Source: Tubulanus polymorphus
Taxonomy: Eukaryota > Nemertea > Palaeonemertea > Tubulaniformes > Tubulanidae
Assembly: GCF_964204645.1 (NCBI RefSeq)
Contig: NC_134028.1
Coordinates: 26,078,153 to 26,138,152 of the forward strand
Direction: 5' to 3'
Length of the DNA: 60,000 nt
Numbering within the stretch: the stretch's first letter is position 1; each line of letters starts with the position of its first letter. Shown here one piece after another: positions 47,374-60,000 of this stretch. Below the pieces are notes generated by a model that made no database searches, was not told the origin of the DNA, and saw nothing but the letters and a program-made list of their open reading frames with translations. A program made the position numbers and the translations under genes.

Positions 47374-48159
47374 ATGAGTTTGATCTCGGCGCCGACAGCT
47401 GGTGCGGCGGTCATCCTCGCTAATATTACTACAAACATAACTGTTAACGAATCGAAGAGCGGTAATGCAACACTGTACAACGTCACTCCGGGAATCGTGG
47501 CCCTATTGGCGGTCCTATATGGTACCATATCCCTGCTCGCTATTCTGGGCAATGGCGCCGTAATGTGGGTAATATTGAGGAACCGAAAAATGCAAACAGT
47601 AACCAATATGTTCATCGCTAATATGGCGCTAGCCGATGTTTTAATAGCTATGATTAGTATCCCATTCCAGTTCCAGGCCGCGTTACTACAACGCTGGATT
47701 TTGGCTCATTTTATGTGTCCGTTGATTCCTTTTGTACAAATTGTCACAGTAACAGTAAGCATACTAACGCTCACAGTGATTTCTATTGACCGATACTTCG
47801 CCGTTTTGCACCCGTTAAAACCACGCGTTTCAAAAACCACGGCGAAAGTAGTGATAATTCTGATATGGATATTTGCGCTAGTGTCCGGCACGCCTTGGGC
47901 CGCTTTTTCGAAAGTAATATACATAACGGATGACGCTAAGCCTGGATTTAAGAAGCCGTTTTGTGATTTCAGATTTAGCGATTCGGTTTCACATTTACAA
48001 AAAGTATATTCCGTGTACATGACTTCGGTACAATATTTTGTCCCACTATCTGTGATAACGTGCGCCTATGCGCGAATAGGATGGAGAATTTGGGGCTCGA
48101 AAGCGCCCGGCTCGGCGGTCGATCAGAGAGATCAGATTATCAACCAGAACAAGAGAAAG
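47374..48159 (+). CDS. Neuropeptide G-protein-coupled receptor, first coding exon (N-terminus to TM5)
   Basis: Seven-transmembrane receptor of the plasma membrane, rhodopsin class. The ATG is firm: an in-frame TGA lies 15 bases upstream. 262 codons are open to a gtaaga donor at 48160 on a codon boundary. Visible: extracellular N-terminus with five N-x-S/T sites (N17, N21, N25, N31, N36); TM1 with GN60; TM2 with LALAD-type Asp88; the segment FQFQAALLQRW (98-108); Cys115 and Cys197 for the conserved disulfide; IDRY (138-141) in place of DRY; TM4 Trp165; TM5 about 212-235; basic third loop ending NKRK. The FQAALLQRW and FMCPxxPFVQ signatures recall leucokinin and luqin/RYamide receptors; the exact ligand class is inference. 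TM6, TM7 and tail are missing: no NPxxY-type stretch was found to 60000, so the gene is partial here. Confidence 0.9.
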
Positions 48160-49200
48160 GTAAGACTACTTGCTTCTATAACTGTATGACTATTGCAATG
48201 AAATAGTTTCCAAGAGTTAATTGATGAACCTTATATTCAAAGGATACACGTCAGTATCATCCAGGAACTCATATACAAAACTCGCATACTATCAAAGAAC
48301 GAAGGTTAGACTTTTGATCGGTGTCTCAATATAGAGACCCGATCGTCACCAGGCAAACTCGGTTCGAGTACTTAGACTTCGTTGAAATAGACTTAGTCTG
48401 CTGTAGAAGAAAATAAATAATTTTCTACGGCTTTTTTTTCTACTCGGCGCTCGTGTGAAATACCATCGCTATCGAGTTTGATGATAAGTTTATCGAGTGT
48501 TAAAAGCAGCTCTAAGCGAGTGTGGGGCTCGGCTGCGTGTGTGTAACTGAGGAATTATAAACTAACGTCTGCGGCCGAATTCAATTACTGCCCTCATTCC
48601 TCGTCTGTCGTCATCTCTGTGATGTTTAAACCGCTAATCAGATGATGATATACAATTTACCTTCAACTATTAATAAAGAGATAGATGTTATATTTGATGT
48701 ACTGTGATTATTATCACTCTAAGTGAACCACACCCCTGATCTATGTGCCCATTATACAACACTTGATTACTTGATTTACACCGTATAGATTTCATTTCAT
48801 ATATAATGAATGGGTAATGAACGGAGACATTGCAGGCTCTTAGGTTAATTGTCCATGTGGACAGAATCACGAACAAACTCTAGAACGGAAGGAATAAACA
48901 CAAAACTGCGGAAGATTTTCATTTATCGAATTTGAAATGAAACTGAATTATTTTCATATGTGATACATGTGTACAGCGCCATTGCGTCATACTGGAGGTC
49001 AACCAGGACCTCGTGCCAGCAATCCCACTAGATGGCGCACGTATCAATAAGACAGCCCAATTTAGTTCATTTTTGAATTCATTACATCTAGATTTTTAGC
49101 CTCCCGTATAAAAACATTAGGAAAATCGTGTCTCGCGGGTTTCGTTCATTATTCAAAGAATCCAATAAATTATGGATAGATTTTGAATGAAATTGTTGTC

Positions 49201-49270
49201 CTACAGCACGCTAGTGACACCTAGTAGACCCTCGCTCGCCACAAGCGAAATCCTCGATTGCCACAGCCGA
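49201..49270 (-). repeat. Dispersed repeat B, copy 2 (reversed)
   Basis: Its reverse complement reads cggctgtggcaatcgaggat then ttcgcttgtggcgagcga, matching 40885-40955. Confidence 0.5.
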
Positions 49271-49790
49271 ACATAGAGTCATATGAGTAGAAATTCACAG
49301 TTGACTTTCATTTCATGTCAAATGTGCTGCATTTGAATAATACGTGCGTGCGTGCGGCGTCCTTGCATCAAATATCACCTGAACAATCACTTTATGACGA
49401 ATTCTTTTTTTTAGTTCGTAAACTATAAATTTCCATCTTCACGTCACCCGGCTCTTAAACTAACAAGGCCTACGTTTTACCTTGACCGAGTATGTTATGT
49501 TATGCCATCGGCCGGTTGGACGTATGTATCGATCGAGCTCAAATATAAAGTTGCGCGGTCGCTAAACCAATTATTCTTACCGCAAAAGAAAACCCATTAG
49601 ATATATTACCATAGTGTCGATTCGAAACAGCGGCTAACCGTAATCTAATCCTAATCTAATAGATCCAGTGCTAACCCGTGTCTAGATCGGCGACTTTATG
49701 ACTAAATTATCAACGATACATAAAGTAATAGATCTTCATTCGTAATATATTAGTTTCGTATGATATCAGTTTTTCGCGCACCATCAAGAC

Positions 49791-49902
49791 CCGGTCGCAC
49801 AGTCGTGATTCGGGTCGGTCTAAAATGTGGTCTTTAATCTTAATAAGACCGGTTGTTTTCAGTAGGCTATAGAACTAAGTTGATATTAGACCGGTATCAA
49901 CC
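49791..49902. repeat. Fragment related to the ggtcttaa MITE family
   Basis: ccggtcgcacagtcgtgatt opens it; aatgtggtctttaatctt and ctatagaactaagttga follow. It resembles the 24360 and 22807 elements. Ends uncertain. Confidence 0.4.
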
Positions 49903-52316
49903 GCCCTCTGAGCAATGCACGAGCGGATGTTACGATTTGATTTAGGGATTTTCGTCGAATTCAGCGACGACTCTTCGATAAAAGCAGGATTTCAGCGATC
50001 GAAATTCAACTTTTAGATATTTAGCAACGGCTTTTATAGCTGTAACCGATCGAATGTAATTGTGATTAATTACGTGTCACAAGTGGACCGTGTTCTCTAT
50101 TAATGAAAAACAAACTTCATTAAAATTGCCACTTTACGGGCGTCGCTTAGACAGACTACGGAGGCGTCCGCGTGATGTCATAGTTACGTCATATTATTCA
50201 AGTCAAGCACAAGCACAACCACGACGTAAAACAGTTTACGGCCAATGTGACGTCACTCTTTCTACTTCTATAGTCTGCAATCTCAACAGCCAATATGTGA
50301 ATAACTCAGTTCCGTATTCTGTCGTTGGCTTACTGAAATAAGTGGAGTGGACTGGCATTGCATTTTAGTGGCTTACTGATATTACAACTAAAAGTCACAG
50401 TTATATTTATTGTCAATATGAAGAACTATTAATAACTAACCCAATACAACCTTGCTCTGTTCGTGGTTTCGGGTTCGAATCATCAAGTATTGCGACCACG
50501 TTCGTTCTTATACGGCGGATGATCTTTACCGAATAACATTGTTTCATCTCGCACCAAAACATCTGATCAGATTGGATGCATATTATGCGTATAGAATTGC
50601 ACATATTATTAAGTACATGAAAACGGTGTCGAGAAACGGTTACCCCGGGCGCACTTATATACACTTTCGACGAATTCACTGAGTAGAAATGATGCTAGAA
50701 TATGCATGTATTTGAATAATTCAAATATTTATAAAGTGTTCGTGAATGTATTTGTTCATACTTCCTCAAGAATGTGCAATAGTCGACGAATGAAGAGTGT
50801 CGAGCATAAAGCATACAAAATATACAAGTACATTTTTTGGGAGAAGACATTTTGCGAAAGGTTATATTTGCAAAACCAGTAGAATTAATAGTAGAATAAC
50901 CGCACTCAAACGTGGAGAACATAATAACGATTTGAAACGAAATGTATTGATATAAAGTTAAGATTATAAATCAAAAGACGTGACGTTTCTGTCTCCCTCC
51001 CTCCTCCACCTCCCTGCCTTTAAATTATGTCTGTTCTGGCCTTTCCATTTTCGAAATTCGAATTCTTTTTGGTCTTGAAGATGCATTAGGCGAATTTACA
51101 AATGAACTTTCGGTTAGATTTTTGAAATACACGAACCCAAATACCTCTATCGAAGATGAATGTTCTGTTTTTGATATTCTGAAAAATCTTCAACGATTCG
51201 AACCTCGATAAACGTCTAATTAATGCGAATCTAACGTTCTTACAAGATCAGTGAATTTTCTCTGACTCAAAGAGAAACAAAAAGCGCTGTTTACAAACGA
51301 AGGATAATGATCGTCTGCTTCGTGTTTACTAAAGACATTCCCTCGGTACTCATGTTGCATTAAACATTTAGAACTGAGGTTTTTTCTTCGGTTAGCAATG
51401 AAACGATTTTCCTAGTGTAGTTAATCATATGCTGTGAAACATTTATGTCATTCCGAGCCGCCACAATATCTCAGATATACATACGTATTATACTGCATAT
51501 ATATATATACAGAGAAAAAACCGTTTTAGCTTTTAGTTTATAATCGTTTCTTAAAAATAAGGTTGAGAGTGATTGTGAGAATATGAGAGTTTTGTGATGG
51601 TGGCGGCAGGAGGCGATTTCTAGAAATGTTGTTACTACTACGATACGTGAATAAGGACTTGATTGGTTTTAAAAGCAAGTTTGAATTTTAAACCTGGACC
51701 CAGTTTCACGGCAATATCTAATTCAAATATTCAACTTAAAAGCTACTGGTTGCACTTAATGCTTAAGTGAAATCGGACCCTGGGCCCGCTTTTATAGACT
51801 AGTGTTTCCTTTATCATGAAAAAAACGTGTTATCAAGTTTAACACGATAGTCACTTGTATTTATCGGTGATATGAACTCGAATGGATAAATAACATAATC
51901 TGTTGGTGATAGTAATATCTGATAAAAACATTCGATTGCTTTTTGTTTTATCGTTTCCCGGAAATTCGTCATCACGTGGTCTCGTCAGTCGGTGTGGTTT
52001 CGGTCGTTTATTCATTAGTAAAAGGAAATAGAATAGAATTATGTAAATTTCTTCACTCGGTGTCTTTTATAGATAAACTCGATCGAGACGATTTCCATTC
52101 TTTAACCTTACTTTGAATGAGTTAATTTCGGCGAATAAAACTTGTAGAAATTCTAGGGCGTAGACCTCAGACCTCTTTCACAGAAAGACTTAAAGTTTAA
52201 TCAGAAAATCTAATATAAGTCGTTCAGTAAAACGGCATCGATAAACGGAAGCTTTTAAACTTGAATTGCGCAATTCACTTTCTAGGAATTTTCCATAAGC
52301 GATTGAGATATTGATT

Positions 52317-52511
52317 GAGACGAGAAGATACACAATATCCGTGTGTAATGATAACGAGAGAAATCCCACAATCAATTTCAGCCAAAACGAGAATCTTCAG
52401 TACGCCTGATGATGGCTAATAGTCTTTAGCCGAAACGTTGCGCAAATATATGTATAGTCTTCTATTCAAGTTTCTCGTTTTGGCTGGATTTATTTGTGGG
52501 AATTCTCTCGT
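52317..52511 (+). mobile_element. Palindromic hammerhead-bearing retroelement, 10-bp target duplication
   Basis: About 195 bp, flanked by gatattgatt at 52307-52316 and 52512-52521. Two arms are inverted copies (left about 52353-52400, right about 52465-52510; both include gccaaaacgaga when read the same way). A hammerhead-like core sits between them. Layout resembles a Penelope-type terminal repeat with an inverted tail; the ends are inferred from the direct repeat. Confidence 0.6.
52403..52442 (+). ncRNA. Hammerhead-like ribozyme core
   Basis: Stem I CGC, core CUGAUGA (52406-52412), an extra U, stem II GGCUAA / UUAGCC (6 perfect pairs), GAAA (52432-52435), C, GUU, then GCG closing stem I. 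Same topology and same extra U as at 39444-39485, but entirely different stem II bases that still pair perfectly. Cleavage triplet GUU is permitted but weaker than GUC. Stem III is again minimal. Confidence 0.55.
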
Positions 52512-53695
52512 GATATTGATTATTTGATGTTTCACAAAGAAAATTTGAATATAACAATAATAGATACATCAAAATATAAAGATTTAATAGGTATCATCTA
52601 TAGATTTCACCGTATTATATGGTTGGAGAATTGACATTGAAGAAGCGCTTATAAAATGGCTGTTTCTTCTTACGGACGCAGACTCAAACAAAGTTGCACA
52701 AATTTATAGGTGTTATTTTCTGTTTTGTGCTACAAGACATCGATTGATTTGGTTCTACGCTCATAACATGCAGTTTATGAAGTCTTGTGTTTATGATGAT
52801 GCGAGGTCTCGTAGAGATGAATTATATCAAGAATGACGTCTGGTAAATTTCTTTTAAGTCAACTAATCTCACATGATACTCCGTCATATCCCATCAAACG
52901 GCTTCTTTCTCCCCCATCCTCGACTAAATTACACGCGGCGATATAGCGGAATGCGATGAAGTAATTTATCAGGGATTAAATACCTGGGGATTTCATACCA
53001 AACGTATTCACATCGACAAAAACATAATTCAACCAGAGCATTCAATACGTGTTCGCCATAATTGAACATGAAATTTAAGAAGAATATTCTAAAGCGCATT
53101 TAAATCGGTTTTACGCATCAGAGACTGATGCTCGTGGTAATAATGTACAGAAGGTCACATCATACCGGTGAGGAATGTTTCGGATAGTTTTAGGAGACTT
53201 GTTTTCAGTCATCAAAATGGGAAACATAATCATATATTTTTGTGATGTTTAACGCCGCCTTTCCAGGGAAGCAGCCAGTTCATATCAGAGCGGTCATCTA
53301 AGCCCGAACTGCAGCGACTGTGCTCAATCCTGTTGTTACTATTTCCGGATTATAGTTTCGACCCACTGAGATTCAGTTTCACCAAGTTCATATATAGCCG
53401 ACTAACTCCCGATAACCGAAGTTAGCCATAGTGAAGCGGCCTCGCGAGAACACGCGAGATTTTGACGAGGTTACATGATAGATTTGTTATGCAGTATCGT
53501 CGGTAATTCTAAGAACATAATCGAATGTTATAAAAAAACATGTTACCCATATTGATGACTTAATTAAGGAAGGCCTTTTCGCCCCGAAAACCTTTTACCC
53601 ATCAGGTGCTACAGGTTCTTTGAGCTTATCGACATTAAACGGTAAATATCGCTTTGAGCGTGGGATACTGCGGAAAAGCGCTTTAAAAGAACTTT

Positions 53696-53697
<2 letters not shown>

Positions 53698-53743
<46 letters not shown>
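53698..53743. repeat. ATT trinucleotide microsatellite
   Basis: About 15 perfect att units. Confidence 0.95.
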
Positions 53744-53749
<6 letters not shown>

Positions 53750-56313
53750 AGGGCAAATGTAATCGATGCATCTAACTTTTTGGTTAAACAGAATACGACT
53801 TCAATAACGATTGAACGTTCATTCTACACTGTATGTGTAATTATGAAAATTACCTAGTGGCAATTTTATTCTTTATCATCTACATTTCTAAAAATAGTGA
53901 TTAAATCTTTAAAAAAAACGTCGTGTTTTTCAAGCTATTCCTGAGGATTCCTGAGTATGTATTCAGCACGAAAAAATTCTTTTGAACGCAACGTAACGGT
54001 TTAAAGTCTTCAGGAGAGACATGTCTACATCAGAAAGCTTTGTTCTCATGTAACATATCGCGTTTTCTCTGTATTTCTTTCATTTGTCAAACGAGGGCGA
54101 AAAATGTCGTAATAAAAGAATGTATTTGGCACCTTTTAACCCTGATCAAAACCGCGACGAAGACAAAAGAAATACGTGCTCTGAATGATAGAATAAGACT
54201 CCATAAATCAATCAAAGTCAAACCAGACCTAGAGTAGCATCATCGCTCTCAAAGACGAGACTTATTTGTGACCCCCCGTCGTGAAGCTGTGACCAGAACA
54301 TCAGCCGTGACTTGACTCCGGTCTCGTGTTGAGCTCTATCACAGTTAGCACTATCATCAATCAAAATGCCGACATATGACGTCAGAAAATGGATCGGGTG
54401 AGGTCTGCTACGCCAACAAGCGACTGAGGAACGCTTACAGTAATAATCATTTTCCGCAGTGGCGCTCGTAAATTAACTCTCTGTGAAATCCCGACGACGA
54501 AATCTCCAGCGAGAAATTCTTTCGGACGTCGTTTTGACCGTAAATGATTATATTTGCTTCGTTGATCTTCTTTCCGTTTTCGTCCCTTTGATTCAGCAAA
54601 TTGAGATCTACACTAAATAGGAGCTGACGGAAAGATCAAAATACGCCCTAAGTCTTTTATTACGAAATTAGGGACGTGCTCCTCGGCCTGCGATCACTTC
54701 TCAACCCACTACAGGGATTTCGTTTTCAGCAACGGAGGCATCAGGGTGGAAATCACTTTTCTTTTTTCTGTTAAAAGGTCGTTCACGTGATGTCATAGTT
54801 TATTCCCCACTTGCATAACTGTAACAATTAGGGTTATCGACTAGTTGTCGATACATCAAAAAACAAAATGACGGCCCTTTCGACCGAAGCTTATTAGGGA
54901 TTTGGGTCTAGAGGGTAGTGTTTAGGGTTTTTAGAATCAGGTTGTAGAAGGTTAGGGCAAAAGGAAAAGATCGCCAGGGTCCAGAGGATCGGGGTTAGGT
55001 TTGGTTTTTAGGGGTGGGTTGATCCACTAGCATAGGCATATATTTATATGTTTAAGGTGTAAAAAAGGGGATTTTTCAATTGAGTTTCGTGGCGCTGGAA
55101 GTTAGAATTTGTCAAGGTACAGCGTCCGCAAATCTCTGTCCGCATCCACCTCGCGAATAACCTGCTTTAAAGTGTTCCAATACATGACATGGAATTTGAA
55201 TAGGAATACTTTAATTTAATTCTGTATTTATTTCATACTTATATATTCAATATTTGCTTTGTTATTATATTATTGTACATTGTACCGAACTTTAATCGAT
55301 GCTGAACGACCGAGCAGCAATCATTGACGCTGCAGCTGATTCATCAATTTTTTTTTATTTCATGGAGCATTCATTCAGGGGTTTTGCTCGTAGAGCCGAG
55401 CTTTCACGAGATTACCGCCATAGGTGTGCTAATACGACCTTCGGTGACATTGGCCCAGATTCTGGCTAATGATTTCTTTTTGCGCATGGGTTTCTCGGAA
55501 CGTTTGACAAAACGTCCCCTCGGAAGTGTCGGTTAGACAGAATTCCATATTCAGTAATTTCGATACGATTTTACCGCGGCGGATACAAAACCCCGCGAAA
55601 ATGCATTACACGCGTTGTCAGAATGTTACGTAAAAGTGTCTCTGAATTGATGGAGTTTTTCCAAGAAAAGAAAAAACCGAGCGGTGATTCATCTCACCTA
55701 TACGTTATAAAATCATCAGCGCGTATATTGCGCACCAATTTGGCGAAGCGAATGATGCAACATAGATTTAATTGAGGCGATAAATCAAACGAACGCGGAT
55801 TCAATGGTTATCGTCAAAAACGTTTTCATATCTGTGAATTTCTAGAATTTCAAAATCAGCCTATCTACGCTACAGTGTAAAGTAGACATTGATCACCTCA
55901 GCGACAATATTCATCCTCGGTCGTTGGAAAAAAGAAACGTCACAGTTTTAACTATTTTGTAGTGAACCCGCCGTGGTGATTTCGTGTCATATTGATGAAA
56001 AATGGACAGCGGAATAACGAGCTTTCAGGGTTTTTTTACAGATGAAAAAATACGTGTCAACAGCGGATAGTGAACATGTCATACATAAACTTATGCAATC
56101 ATATTCAGCCGACTCTCAGAATATGCTTAGATGACCAACATTTCTTAAAAAGAAATTCCTTGACTGATGATGATTGGAAGATATACAGAACATTCGCCTT
56201 CGTGGCCTGAATCATAATTCAATCCCCGTATATTGACACGTGATGATAGTCCAATATTTATGATCAAGTTTCAACGCATTTGGATTGAAGTAAAATATCA
56301 GAATAGCATGATC

Positions 56314-56316
<3 letters not shown>

Positions 56317-56398
<82 letters not shown>
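56317..56398. repeat. AT dinucleotide microsatellite, 41 units
   Basis: 82 bp of uninterrupted (AT)n; self-complementary, so able to extrude a cruciform. The Ile-Tyr repeat frame across it is an artefact. Confidence 0.97.
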
Positions 56399-56401
<3 letters not shown>

Positions 56402-57419
56402 CACACATACGGTCATAATTCGCAGCGGATATATACGGAAGGGCATTGCCGCCATAAGTGTTCATTTCTTAAGTGTAAGAAAAAATTGGGGGTTTTTAAA
56501 CATAATGTACTGGGTGCAGTCGCTATGCTCTTCCATAGACATATGCTGGTTAAACATGATATTTTTAGTGGGGCATTCTCGAATCTCCATTCGAAAATAA
56601 CCGCATTCAAATTGAACGCCCGTAATTGTAGATAGAATTCAATAGAGTTTAAGGCGATGATTGAGATTCCGTCGCCATATTGACGTTCCGAATCTTCTTG
56701 AAAACATTCAATTAAACTAAGTAGTTACTGCTTATCACGCTATGCCGCGGCTGTAAGGTGAACTACATTCTCTCTGTACAGGAATCATAGTTGCTCCAGT
56801 CATCGATCACTTTCAGATTGAACAAACTTTTCATATCCCGAGCCTATGACAACATTGCACACACACAGTATGTTTTAGGTAAAAGTCAACACGAGTGTGC
56901 GTTATAGCTCAACCTTCAGCGAATGTCATCTCTGCCGCCATGTTTAAACATCGCCTTGTTGGTTTTAATTAACGTTTGTTTTATGCGTGTTACGAACAAT
57001 CCGCTGTTATCTGAAACGCCTTTAAAACGTACGTGTCAACCCAAATATACACGTACCTAATTACGAGAAATGTTCAGTTTTTCTAGACATTTTCCAACCG
57101 TTCCTATCGTCGCGCATTGGTTTTCATTAAATCTATTTCAAATTAAGCGGCCATGTTGGATCACGCACGATTTTGATCAAATCAGGCGTTCCAGGACGAA
57201 TTTGGGTTTCGTATAGTTTAGTCGACTATTTGCGAACTAAGTGAAGTCGAATATGTCAATTAGTTCGAAAATATTGAACTACGCGAGCACTGTCGCCGCA
57301 GACCGGACCTAGTTCCAAGATGGCCGACACTGTGAAAGTCGAGCGGGTTCGGTTTTAGTTGATTAACTACGAAACTGGAAGTTCGCCCAGAGTGTGATGA
57401 TGGCACATCGTTTTGAGTA

Positions 57420-57460
57420 GATTCTCGTGGTGTTATCAGGTTCAAATCCCTGCTGAGGGA
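57420..57460 (+). repeat. tRNA-like B-box fragment (SINE)
   Basis: tctcgtggtgttatcaggtt then caaatccctgctgagg, a decayed copy of the phrase at 21440-21485. Confidence 0.4.
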
Positions 57461-60000
57461 TGTATATCTTTACCGAGTCTAGCGATACCTTAGCACGATA
57501 TGGCCGCCGTCATTAGAAAAAACATATTTCACGCAAACAAATCATTCAAATTTTAAATCCACGCAAGGTCTCATTGTCCCTATGTCTATTCTACATAGAG
57601 CGATGCATATCGTATATCGTATCAACCAAAACTGTTAAGTAACGAACACCACACTCACTCCTGCGCAATATGGTTAAGTGGTAAAAAGATCTTCTAACCT
57701 TACCGAGAAAATAGTTCTCAGTGTGTTTAGGAGGTGAAGGATACGTTCCGGGAAAACTGATACAAATCGGTAAATCGGAGGCGTAATGATCGGGGGTGTG
57801 CATTGGTAGTGAAAAACACTTCAGGCTTCTAGATTAATTTCAACTACTGTTTACGCATTAAGTGACCGGCGGGTTAATAGCAGCAGTGCATTATCGTCGA
57901 ATTAGAAGTCGTTGAATCCCTTCTTAAATCCGTTAATACCCGAGGTAAAATTAATCCCCGCCTCTGAATAGAAGTTTAGAACTTAAAGCTGCACTTCAAT
58001 GCTACGCGCTAGCGTGCGTAGGCTGATTTTGCAGTAAATTCTTAGCAACGCGTCGACCTGAAGACTGCTGAAGAGAATTGAATGATGGTGCTCCTACACA
58101 ACACGTGTTTTATTGCCGCTACTAATACCGTTCATATACGGCTTATCGGTGCTATAATCTTCTCGAGAAAAGCGTCACTTCCGGTGCACCGTGGCCGACA
58201 ATAGATCGAATTTGAATTGACATTGAATTCTGATACGGGCGACGGCATTGTGGTGGATTCCGATCCACGTCGTGAAATAAGTTTTTTTGAATTCAATTCG
58301 ACAAAACATCATTCGATTGTATTTATTTCACGTTAAGACGTCGTGAGAAACATCGATATATTGATAATAATTGTCCGTTACAAATCCTACTTGATCGGAA
58401 GCGGTATTAGACACGGGTTGTGTATCCAGATACATGCGAGTCAAACTGTGAGTTCCATCATCCTGAGGTTGATTGATCGATGCGGTCCGAATACGCGGCA
58501 GTTCAACTCATTATACATCGATTAATCGATAATTTGTTCGATAAATATTGGTTTTTCTCATCGAAACCCTTTATTTTTAGCCATAAAAAAATTATCAGAA
58601 GCGATCGAAACAGCTGAATAAACGACTAATGACATTTTCTACGTGTTCAGTTATTCTGACTTATGATTGATTTTCTATCATGTCTGGTTTAGGGTGAGGG
58701 AACAGCCTGGCGGGTTGTCAAGCCTTATCAAGCATGTTTTTAGGGACGACCCACCTCTGCCCGTGCCCGGTTATAAAGCCACGGTCCCTAGACATTACTA
58801 TTAGATATTCACTTTTAGATAATCTCACCTGGTTTCCCAAGCGAACAGTAACTGTGGAATTCGAACCTGAAGACATCGAGACTTCGAGCCCGTATTTTAA
58901 TCAGGGATCTCTCATTTTGTCATGCATTGCCAGAGGACACCTTTCGGTATCCCCGTGCCCAGACCCGCTTGTAAAGCAGCCATGTTTTCTAAACAATTAT
59001 GGAGTATCTATGATTGTGATCCTAGTGAACCTCCATTTATGACAGGTTTGGTCTTCCATCTACGGTACAGCGTCACTCAATCGCCATTCAAGCTTTGTGT
59101 TTTCTATGCTTGAACATAGATTTATTGGAGGACTTTTCAATTCTACTCAAACTATCCCGTTAATCAATATCTACCATCATTTTATCACATGACTCGTTTA
59201 GGCAACACTTAGAATTCTGCATCCTTCTCATTATCCAAACATTATCCAAATAGTATTATTCTATCATTCTCAATCTTCTTTTTTCATAATTGCATTTGTG
59301 ATCTGTTCCAGGGCCTCGGCCTGACAATCATATAATGATTTCCGAGGTCCTGGTGATTGCCATATGTATTATATTATGTATAATTTATGTAACTTATTAT
59401 GTATCTATGTTTGTACCATGATAATCATCAAAATTAATCAAATCAAAACAAGTTTTGCAAAAGGGATATTCTAGGTCATTCCACCTTGTTTCCCTTGTGA
59501 AAATTTATAGGATTCGAACCCGATATCATCGATACATCAAACGAAATAACCAATATCATCACATTATCTAGACGCGAAACGTAACATCGCTGTTCAACGC
59601 GACATCTCATTGTTTCCTGTGTGGATGAAAACGTTTTGATTCAAACAACGAAAGTTCACGACGGTCGTAATTTTCGTGCGTGTCTGGCACTGAGTGAACT
59701 GAAATACCACTGCGGTTGGTGCGTGCGTCGATGTTTTTAATCAAAAACCGACAGGAAAGAAATAAAAAGAAAGTGTTCATCGAAGAAAGAACAAAATCAC
59801 GATTCTCACGAACAGTTGACGAAACTGATCGCCGCTTTCTTCCGAAATAGTGAACGATCATCTCAACATTGCTCATAGATAGTCACAGTCCCGGCTCACA
59901 GTTGAATAGATGCAATTTCCAATTAGTATTTCGTGAACCGAGCTTTGATTACGGTTAAATCCGATGCTGACGAAATTGAAGACGATATTTCATTCGCAAA

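Larger units (their letters stand above)
48160..60000 (+). other. Probable receptor intron, no gene seen
   Basis: Begins with the receptor's gtaaga donor. I looked for TM6 (CWxP) and TM7 (NPxxY) coding signatures and found none, so the matching acceptor probably lies beyond the window. Holds a hammerhead-bearing element at 52317-52511, AT and ATT microsatellites, and repeat fragments at 49201-49270, 49791-49902, 57420-57460, 58857-58895 and 59505-59545. Short frames such as 58734-59042 are unrecognised. Confidence 0.5.

Noticed and set aside
47706-48020. 104-codon minus-strand frame
   Set aside because: Antisense shadow of the receptor exon.
48985-49045. Palindrome gaggtc...gacctc with gcgccat ends
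   Set aside because: Arms are only 6-7 bp and no second copy could be established.
54890-55020. Interstitial telomere-like tract (several ttaggg and tttaggg)
   Set aside because: Hexamers are scattered and out of register, not tandem; probably chance in a G/T-rich stretch.

Overview
The window is animal nuclear DNA: AT-rich, gene-poor, intron-rich and full of short repeats. The split genes, tRNA-derived SINEs, short inverted-repeat transposons and 37-bp minisatellite rule out a prokaryote. A lophotrochozoan invertebrate (mollusc or relative) is my best guess. It rests on the character of the two proteins and on a SINE tail ending in gacgtaaagccaaaa, which resembles tails I associate with molluscan SINEs. 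No database search was possible.

Two protein genes are supported, both on the + strand. (1) Positions 672-27328 hold 15 exons of a cGMP-dependent protein kinase (PKG, PRKG1/foraging type). Every splice junction keeps the reading frame, and together they give 597 codons plus stop: most of cyclic-nucleotide domain A, domain B, a short linker, the AGC kinase domain and its C-terminal tail. The N-terminal dimerisation and autoinhibitory exons must lie upstream of the window. (2) Positions 47374-48159 hold the first coding exon of a rhodopsin-class neuropeptide receptor (leucokinin / luqin-RYamide receptor type). It runs from the N-terminus through TM5 and ends at a clean splice donor in the third intracellular loop. 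No TM6-TM7 exon was found downstream, so that intron probably exceeds 11.8 kb.

Layout: 1-671, flank or upstream intron. 672-27328, PKG, with introns from 101 bp to 10.6 kb; the large ones hold minisatellites, SINEs and inverted-repeat elements. 27329-47373, about 20 kb of intergenic DNA with no convincing gene. 47374-48159, receptor exon. 48160-60000, probable receptor intron.

The most interesting material is non-coding. Three short elements (about 112, 169 and 195 bp), each flanked by a 10-16 bp direct repeat, carry a hammerhead-ribozyme-like core. In two of them the core is intact and stem II is perfectly paired with entirely different sequences, so pairing is kept while sequence is not. 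They resemble the terminal pieces of Penelope-like retroelements. Other points are a phase-compatible candidate terminal exon inside PKG intron 7, which would make a kinase-less cGMP-binding isoform, and a pair of copies of one old repeat, each interrupted by a different younger insertion.
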